Positions 15,571-19,895 of a stretch of DNA of 19,895 nucleotides are shown one piece after another (the stretch's first letter is position 1; every line of letters starts with the position of its first letter). The translations under genes and the position numbers were made by a program. This DNA is from Clostridia bacterium (GTDB taxonomy: Bacteria > Bacillota > Sulfobacillia > SLMV01). Where the stretch lies: contig SLGS01000228.1 in assembly GCA_007136565.1 (NCBI GenBank), positions 1-19,895 on the forward strand. Direction: 5' to 3'. Under the pieces are notes generated by a model. It saw only the letters and a list, made by a program, of their open reading frames with translations, made no database searches and was not told where the DNA came from.

Positions 15571-15598
15571 ATAGGGTGTGACTATGGAGGTTGAATGG

Positions 15599-16357
15599 AT
15601 GCGATTTCTCAAGGTGGATAGGACGAACACTGCCATCAGGAAGTACGGTTGGATCTTCGCCTTCGTGGTGGCATTCGGCGGACTTTGGGTTCCGAGGTTG
15701 GGTCTGTTGCTGATACCCATGATGCTCGCCCTCGGGATAATGGGGTTTTTCCGAGGTAAGTACTGGTGTGGGAATTTCTGTCCCCACGGTAGCCTGTTCG
15801 ACGGGGTAATAATGCCCCTGGGGAGGAATGTGCCGCTACCGGGTGTATTCAAATCGCGATTGGTCATATGGGGGGCGTTCGCGGTTTTCATGTTGGGACT
15901 GGCTTCGCGTCTGGCCCCGGTCATTTCCGACTGGGGGGCGCTGGGATCCTGGGATCGACTGGGTTACGTTTTCGTTTTCAACTACCTCGTGGTCACGGTA
16001 GTCGGGTCGATCCTCGGGCTCACCATTAATTCCAGGGCGTGGTGTGCGATATGTCCCATGGGCACATTCCAAACCGTGGCGCATGGGATCGGAAGCCGGT
16101 TGGGGGCGAACGACGGAACTGATCTCAAGGTCTATGCCTCGGATACCGAAGCCTGCAGGGAATGTGGGAAATGTGCGATGGTGTGCCCCATGCAATTGTC
16201 TCCCTACGAGGGGTGGACCGAAGAGGGATGGTTCGAGGGTGAGCGGTGCATCAAGTGCGGAATCTGCACCGAGCACTGTCCCTTTGCCGTCATAGAGTTG
16301 GTTGCAGCCGGCGACGCCGACGAAGGGGAGGAAAAGCCCCTGGAGCGCGCCGGCTAG
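15599..16357 (+). CDS. Membrane polyferredoxin (NapH/NosR/CcoG-like 4Fe-4S protein)
   Basis: The product is 252 residues from ATG at 15599, chosen for GGAGG (15586-15590) eight bases upstream over GTG 15578 and ATG 15584. There are about four membrane segments (near 17-32, 35-51, 87-107 and 123-143). C57-x3-C61-P (CGNFCPHG) and C149-x2-C152-P (CAICPMG) are the membrane-edge cysteine-proline motifs of NapH/NosR/CcoG proteins. Two [4Fe-4S] ferredoxin motifs follow: C186-x2-C189-x2-C192-x3-C196 and C217-x2-C220-x2-C223-x3-C227. Such proteins move electrons from quinol or cytoplasmic donors to periplasmic or metal substrates. The partner is unknown. The CsoR/CstR-type operator and regulator gene link it to copper or reactive sulfur stress, an inference from context. 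Confidence 0.8.
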   Translation: MRFLKVDRTNTAIRKYGWIFAFVVAFGGLWVPRLGLLLIPMMLALGIMGFFRGKYWCGNFCPHGSLFDGVIMPLGRNVPLPGVFKSRLVIWGAFAVFMLGLASRLAPVISDWGALGSWDRLGYVFVFNYLVVTVVGSILGLTINSRAWCAICPMGTFQTVAHGIGSRLGANDGTDLKVYASDTEACRECGKCAMVCPMQLSPYEGWTEEGWFEGERCIKCGICTEHCPFAVIELVAAGDADEGEEKPLERAG

Positions 16358-16367
16358 GCTGGAGGGG

Positions 16368-16637
16368 ATGCCGTTGGTCAAAGGAGACGCAAGACCCATT
16401 CTGAACAGGTTGTCGCGCCTAGAGGGCCAGATCCGCGGGGTTCGAACCATGATCGAATCGGGCCGGGAGTGCGATGAGATCGTCGGGCAATTGAGCGCCT
16501 GCCATTCGGCACTGGAATCGGCGACCAAGGCCGTGTTGCTCAACTACCTCCGGGAATGCATCGACGGAAGGGAAACCTCGGATCCCCGGGGTGAGATGGA
16601 CAAGGTGGCGGAATTGATAATGAAGACGAGGTTTTAG
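16368..16637 (+). CDS. CsoR/CstR family (DUF156) transcriptional repressor
   Basis: The product is 89 residues. The DUF156 helical fold is clear: ILNRLSRLEGQIRGVRTMIE (11-30), C35 (ECDEIVGQLSA), and LLNYLRECI with C64. In Cu(I)-sensing CsoR the ligands are Cys, a His four residues before the second Cys, and that Cys. Here the His position is Tyr60, and C45 and H46 occur in mid-helix instead. Loss of the His resembles CstR, which senses sulfane sulfur with a cysteine pair equivalent to C35 and C64. So copper sensing is doubtful. ATG at 16368 is used, but GGAGGGG (16361-16367) abuts it, and TTG at 16374 has better spacing. It lies ten bases after the polyferredoxin gene and probably represses that unit through the 15553-15570 operator. 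Confidence 0.88.
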   Translation: MPLVKGDARPILNRLSRLEGQIRGVRTMIESGRECDEIVGQLSACHSALESATKAVLLNYLRECIDGRETSDPRGEMDKVAELIMKTRF

Positions 16638-16903
16638 GTCGAGTGGGCTTCCGCGGGGTTCCCCGGGACGGACCCCCGGGACGAGCGTCTTATCCGACGG
16701 GTATGGACTATCCCGGGGGATAATAACCCCGGTGTTCGTTACTGGCTCCGCTTCCAATCGATGGAACCCGGAGCCGGCCGCCGAAGGATAATGCTTCCCG
16801 GGGGCGAAGCTGCCGTGAGCAGCGGTGGGGTGGGCGTCAGTGCGGACAGGAAAGGGTATGGGTTTCCTAGAGCAGTGACCTTGGGTTCGGAAGGAAGGCC
16901 GAC
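16638..16903 (+). other. Hairpin-rich leader before the DUF2254 gene
   Basis: These 266 bases contain no gene. They hold a direct repeat CCCCGGGACG (16661-16670 and 16674-16683), a hairpin CCGGGG/CCCCGG (16713-16732), a strong two-tier hairpin at 16742-16777 (outer GGCTCCG with CGGAGCC, inner TTCC with GGAA), and two overlapping hairpins, GCTTC/GAAGC (16793-16810) and GCTGC-CGTGA-GCAGC (16809-16823), which share two bases and so compete. No T-run follows any of them. The layout resembles a structured 5' leader but matches no riboswitch class I recognise. I find no convincing promoter. Confidence 0.35.
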
Positions 16904-18235
16904 ATGCGATCTTGGCTCAAGACGATCAGGAATAGGGTTTACTTCGTTCCGGCGTCATACAGCGTCGTGGGATTCCTCTTGGCGTTGGCCTTCGCGTACC
17001 TGGATATCCGGGACCTTGACCTTCCAGTGCCCTTGCCGGCCGTCTTATTCACGGGAGCCATTCTCGCCCGAAACCTGTTTTCGGCCATGGTTGGCGCTTT
17101 GCTCACCATGATCACCGTTTCCTTTTCGACGATCATGGTGGTCCTGACCCTTTACTCTGGCCAATTCACTCCCAGGATCACCAGGGATTTCATCCAGGGT
17201 AGGGTACCCATGAGGGTTCTCGGGGTCTTCATGGGTTCGTTCGTGTTCTCTATCGTCTCGCTGTATTCTCTGGACAAGGCGGCGGACGAACATAGCCTCT
17301 TGTCGCCATTCGTCGGCGTCATATTGGCCATGGCTTGCCTGGCATTCTTTGGTTACTTCATACAACACGTCGCTCGATCGGTGCAGATCAACCACATCAT
17401 CGATGGGATTTCCCAGGATATAACCAGGGCGGTTCAACGGGACATCGATGAGATCGAAGAAAGCGATACCCTCAAGCGGTACTTCGACGAGCGTCCCGAG
17501 GATCTGTCGGCGGAACCGCTGGTGGAGATCCCGATACCTGAGGCTGGCTTCGTCAACGGGATCGATTACCCCGGCCTCGTGCAGGTGGCCTCCGAGCACG
17601 ATGTCATGCTGAATCTCGAGACCAGGGTCGGGGAATACCTCGAAGAGGACGATATCGCCGCTACCGTTTACGCTTACTCCGGGGCCGACCCGTCCGTTGA
17701 CAATCTTTCGGCAGAGATCGCCGCCAAGTTGTCCTGTGGAACAGATCGGGATAGCACCGAGGATGTGGAGTTCGGTATCATCATACTTGTCGAAGTAGCC
17801 CTTCGGGCCATATCACCGGGCATAAACGATCCCAATACCGCGATATACTGCATATCCAAGCTCGGGCCCATCCTTCGAATGATCGGGAGGGAGTTGGAGA
17901 GCCTATACTATCATGATGAGGACTCGGTGATGCGACTGCACGTCCAAAACCTGGAGTTCAGCGATCTTCTCTACGGGACTTACCAGCAATTGAGGGTCTA
18001 CGGGAAGGGCGATGTGTCCGTGTTAGGCGCCCTGCTGGATTCGATATCGGTGATCGCTGACGGGGAGCAGCCCGTTGCGACAAATGACCTTTGGGAGTTG
18101 GCTCACTACCTTGTGTCGGGCCTGGATATCGACTCCATCCCCGATATGGACAGGAGATACCTCAACCGAAAGATCCGGGATCTAGCCCGGACCCTGTCGG
18201 CGGATCCCTCGGAACTGCTGTTGACCGCCGAGTAG
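16904..18235 (+). CDS. DUF2254 family membrane protein
   Basis: The product is 443 residues. Four membrane segments lie near 17-33, 60-84, 104-122 and 133-155, followed by a soluble domain of nearly 290 residues. The DUF2254 signature RAISPGINDPNTA (301-313) is intact, and the TVSFSTIMVVLTLYSGQFTPR segment after the second membrane helix is also characteristic. The family's function is not established. ATG at 16904 has AAGGAAGG (16891-16898) five bases upstream. It may be transcribed separately from the csoR-like gene, given a 266-base structured gap. Codon use looks like the rest of the window, with no sign of recent transfer. Confidence 0.85.
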   Translation: MRSWLKTIRNRVYFVPASYSVVGFLLALAFAYLDIRDLDLPVPLPAVLFTGAILARNLFSAMVGALLTMITVSFSTIMVVLTLYSGQFTPRITRDFIQGRVPMRVLGVFMGSFVFSIVSLYSLDKAADEHSLLSPFVGVILAMACLAFFGYFIQHVARSVQINHIIDGISQDITRAVQRDIDEIEESDTLKRYFDERPEDLSAEPLVEIPIPEAGFVNGIDYPGLVQVASEHDVMLNLETRVGEYLEEDDIAATVYAYSGADPSVDNLSAEIAAKLSCGTDRDSTEDVEFGIIILVEVALRAISPGINDPNTAIYCISKLGPILRMIGRELESLYYHDEDSVMRLHVQNLEFSDLLYGTYQQLRVYGKGDVSVLGALLDSISVIADGEQPVATNDLWELAHYLVSGLDIDSIPDMDRRYLNRKIRDLARTLSADPSELLLTAE

Positions 18236-18240
18236 GCGAT

Positions 18241-18560
18241 GTGTCAGTTCGCTTTACCCCAGGAAGGCGATCGCCACGGTCTGTTCGAATATTCGGGATG
18301 CTCCCCCGTAGAGGATGTAGATAACCTCCGGTACACCCCGGGCCGAGAGGGGAGGTCCCCGGCTCCCGGATCAACCGGCGCCCCAGGCCTTCTGAAGGAC
18401 CTCGATGAACCCGTTGGAATCGCTGGCCCAGAGGATAGTGGGATGCAGAAGATCCATTCGTACACCCCGGGGATTTGGTCGGGAGGCGCTTCTCTACTGA
18501 ATGCTGGACGTCGGCCTTGGTATCGAACACTCTGAACGTGGCGACCTGGAACCGACGTCC
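18241..18560 (-). pseudogene. Possible gene remnant (unknown)
   Basis: Reading the minus strand from about 18560 downward gives VTPWGRRFQVATFRVFDTK in one frame, then after a shift LLHPTILWASDSNGFIEVL, a TGA, and GVPEVIYILYGGASRIFEQ before a TAA near 18246. The pieces look protein-like but need at least one frameshift and cross one stop; further upstream the first frame has three TGA codons in quick succession. This could be a decayed gene, or chance. I cannot name a family, and no start codon or ribosome binding site can be assigned. Confidence 0.2.
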
Positions 18561-18818
18561 CCACGGGGTGACGATTCACCATCTTGATCACGCTTCACGT
18601 CATACTTCAATGACCCTTGGTATTGGTTTCGAGTCGTTGGGATTGCTGGGTTCCATGGGTTCGGTGCAGGATGCATACGACAATGCCATGAAGGAAAATG
18701 TTTTGGCTGCCTTGGAGACGGAACCCTCGGATCGGCACAGTTGGAAGACCGGGTACGAGGTATCCCGGTAGATCCTCGACTACATCGAGGAACCCTGCGA
18801 TTGCCGGAGAAGGTCAGC

Positions 18819-18852
18819 AATCGGCTGTCCTGCCAAGCCAGTACAGCCGATT
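18819..18852. repeat. Inverted repeat / hairpin
   Basis: AATCGGCTGT (18819-18828) and ACAGCCGATT (18843-18852) are a perfect 10-base inverted repeat. Inside, CTG (18830-18832) can pair with CAG (18839-18841) across a single mismatch, leaving a six-base loop. No T-run flanks it on either strand. It could be an RNA hairpin or a remnant of mobile DNA. Confidence 0.6.
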
Positions 18853-19064
18853 CCAACACTATCTGTTAGATGGATTCTCGCGCGATGATATCGAGCGAAT
18901 TGGATTTCACTTGCGACCGATGGCGTCGACCGGGCATTCGGTGGCACAATGGCTGCAAAGCAGCGGTAGCCGGGAAATGTTCGCCCTCGATACAAGCCGA
19001 GTCCATCCCCGATAGGCTTCGGAATGGGTGCCCTAATCCAGGGGGTATGGTAGATATCACCAAC

Positions 19065-19595
19065 CTATTCGACGAGCAGCAGCGCGTATCGATCAACAGT
19101 GTCCCTGTAGTCGGTGAGGACCTCGATGGGAAACCCGATGCGGCGCACGGTTTCAAACACATCCACGCCCAGCGCCTCGGGGGTGGGGCGGGCCTTGTCT
19201 TGTTGGCGACATGTGGCCAGGAGGCCCGTGCATTCAACGCATTGACTGCAGACCGTCATGGGTATGGCCATCGCTTTGTAGTTGCCGTCGAGGAAGAGTT
19301 GCCTTTCGAGGGCTAGGAGGTCTTCTCCGGCCTTCGGAGAGAGTGCTACATCGTCATCCTCGGATTGCGGAGTCTTTTGGTCGTGGAGGACGGCAACTGC
19401 TTCGTATTCGGAGAAGAACCGGCGGCAGTCGTCGATGGATGGCATGTTGGGTGGGCACATGGCACTGTTGCCGGGACAAGCGAAGATGCACTTGAATCGG
19501 ACCCACTGCTGTACGATGACATCTCTTCCCGTAATCCACTTGTAGTCATCGAATCCGTATTCGTGGAATCGTTTTTCGATCGCCTCTTTGTTCAC
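19065..19595 (-). CDS. DUF2284 cysteine-rich metal-binding protein
   Basis: The product is 176 residues on the minus strand. It has the DUF2284 cysteine pattern: C36 and C40 with C47-P-P (VRFKCIFACPGN, then MCPPNMPS), and a second set C116-x2-C119-x2-C122 with C129, followed by KARPTPEALGVDVFETVRRIG (134 onward), which the family uses as its C-terminal signature. The cysteines suggest an Fe-S cluster or zinc site; no activity is established. The start is GTG at 19595 (complement), with AAAGGAGG (complement of 19602-19609) upstream. It is convergent with DUF2254 and separated from the tRNA-Leu by 213 bases. I do not see a clear promoter for it. Confidence 0.9.
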   Translation of the reverse strand: MNKEAIEKRFHEYGFDDYKWITGRDVIVQQWVRFKCIFACPGNSAMCPPNMPSIDDCRRFFSEYEAVAVLHDQKTPQSEDDDVALSPKAGEDLLALERQLFLDGNYKAMAIPMTVCSQCVECTGLLATCRQQDKARPTPEALGVDVFETVRRIGFPIEVLTDYRDTVDRYALLLVE

Positions 19596-19755
19596 TGCAG
19601 CCTCCTTTGGTTCATCGGTTCACAGTAGCGGTGCGAAACCTGCTCTTTCCAAATCTCGGATGGTCGCTTCTTTACAATGATATCAATAACTTCGGAATCA
19701 TTCGAAACTCTCGGTGGCAGTGCTATTGAATCCACCACGATCCAGGGAGTATGCG

Positions 19756-19786
19756 TTGACCTATCGCGCCCAATCTATGCTATAAT
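19756..19786 (+). promoter_or_regulatory. Promoter of tRNA-Leu(GAG)
   Basis: TTGACC (19756-19761) and a perfect TATAAT (19781-19786) with a 19-base spacer. TGC directly before TATAAT makes an extended -10 element, which can offset the long spacer. Transcription would start near 19793, about 16 bases before the tRNA. Confidence 0.65.
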
Positions 19787-19808
19787 CCTTGTGGTTAATC
19801 TAATGGAT

Positions 19809-19892
19809 GCGGAAGTGCTGGAATTGGCAGACAGGCATGGTTGAGGGCCATGTGACCTCCTGGTCGTGCGGGTTCAAGTCCCGCCTTCCGCA
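19809..19892 (+). tRNA. tRNA-Leu (anticodon GAG)
   Basis: A cloverleaf with a long variable arm. The acceptor stem is GCGGAAG (19809-19815) with CTTCCGC (19885-19891) and discriminator A19892. The anticodon stem is CATGG with CCATG, and the loop TTGAGGG carries GAG at 19843-19845. The T arm is GCGGG-TTCAAGT-CCCGC (19868-19884). It reads CUC and CUU leucine codons. No CCA is encoded; the window ends with CAG three bases after the discriminator. Confidence 0.97.
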
Positions 19893-19895
19893 CAG

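Larger units (their letters stand above)
18236..19064. other. Gene-poor region, possibly decayed coding DNA
   Basis: About 830 bases between the convergent DUF2254 and DUF2284 genes with no intact, recognisable gene. Short frames on both strands give protein-like stretches that are broken by stops or frameshifts. On the plus strand, 18610-18768 reads like a helical protein (DAYDNAMKENVLAALE) ending at a TAG, with an open stretch (ILDYIEEPC) directly after it. The minus strand also has fragments (see 18241-18560). The inverted repeat at 18819-18852 is the only strong structural element. I do not recognise a parent gene. Confidence 0.4.

Noticed and set aside
16638..16903. A known riboswitch in the DUF2254 leader
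   Set aside because: I compared it by eye with cobalamin, fluoride, guanidine and yybP-ykoY motifs and saw no match to conserved bases.
18266..18275. Palindrome GGCGATCGCC
   Set aside because: It resembles the HIP1 octamer of cyanobacteria but occurs singly and can be chance in GC-rich DNA.
18475..18771. A 98-codon plus-strand frame with protein-like helices
   Set aside because: No ribosome binding site or family match, and it ends at a TAG followed by apparently continuing sequence; kept only as a possible decayed fragment.
18870..19316. A 148-codon plus-strand frame
   Set aside because: Much of it is antisense to the well-supported DUF2284 gene.
1..19895. CRISPR array, insertion sequence or phage genes
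   Set aside because: No regularly spaced repeats, transposase, integrase or phage structural genes are visible.

Overview
The window looks like a piece of a chromosome from a high-GC (roughly 60% by eye), Gram-positive-type anaerobe. Supporting signs are the Asp23 family pair, a bifurcating NfnAB transhydrogenase, a corrinoid-era style redox gene set rich in Fe-S proteins, the MEP isoprenoid gene dxs, heavy use of GTG and TTG starts, and above all an OLE RNA locus, which is known mainly from extremophilic and anaerobic Firmicutes. Both tRNA-Leu genes lack an encoded CCA tail. A clostridial Firmicute or a deep anaerobic actinobacterial lineage would both fit; I cannot decide between them.

Layout. 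Positions 1-540 hold the tail of a small membrane protein, a tRNA-Leu(CAG) with its own promoter and probable terminator, and a promoter (TTGTTA-18-TATAAT). From 541 to 15438 all genes read on the plus strand and are tightly packed, often overlapping by 4-8 bases, and look like one long operon or superoperon: asp23-like, amaP-like, nusB, nfnA, nfnB, folD, xseA, xseB, ispA, OLE RNA, oapA, dxs, tlyA, an M20 peptidase, nadK, recN. This is the classic nusB-folD-xseAB-ispA-OLE-oapA-dxs-tlyA-recN order, with NfnAB and an M20 peptidase added and no argR/ahrC.

The most notable item is the 781-base gap between ispA and oapA. It has no convincing reading frame but is full of strong nested hairpins. Position, size and the adjacent OapA membrane protein (D-x3-D motif, four membrane segments) identify it as OLE (ornate, large, extremophilic) RNA. 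The system is already described in other bacteria, so what is new here would be this high-GC representative.

Positions 15439-16640 form a second unit: a promoter with a near-perfect TATACCC-4-GGGTATA operator, a membrane polyferredoxin (four cysteine motifs), and a CsoR/CstR family repressor lacking the copper-ligand histidine, so it may sense sulfane sulfur rather than Cu(I). A hairpin-rich 266-base leader then precedes a DUF2254 membrane protein (16904-18235). Positions 18236-19064 contain no intact gene, only possible decayed fragments and a strong inverted repeat. A DUF2284 cysteine-rich metal-binding protein lies on the minus strand (19595-19065), and the window closes with tRNA-Leu(GAG) behind an extended -10 promoter.

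Functionally the long operon joins transcription antitermination (NusB), NADPH supply (NfnAB, NadK), one-carbon metabolism (FolD), isoprenoid synthesis (Dxs, IspA), rRNA methylation (TlyA), DNA repair (XseAB, RecN) and a membrane-associated ribonucleoprotein (OLE-OapA).
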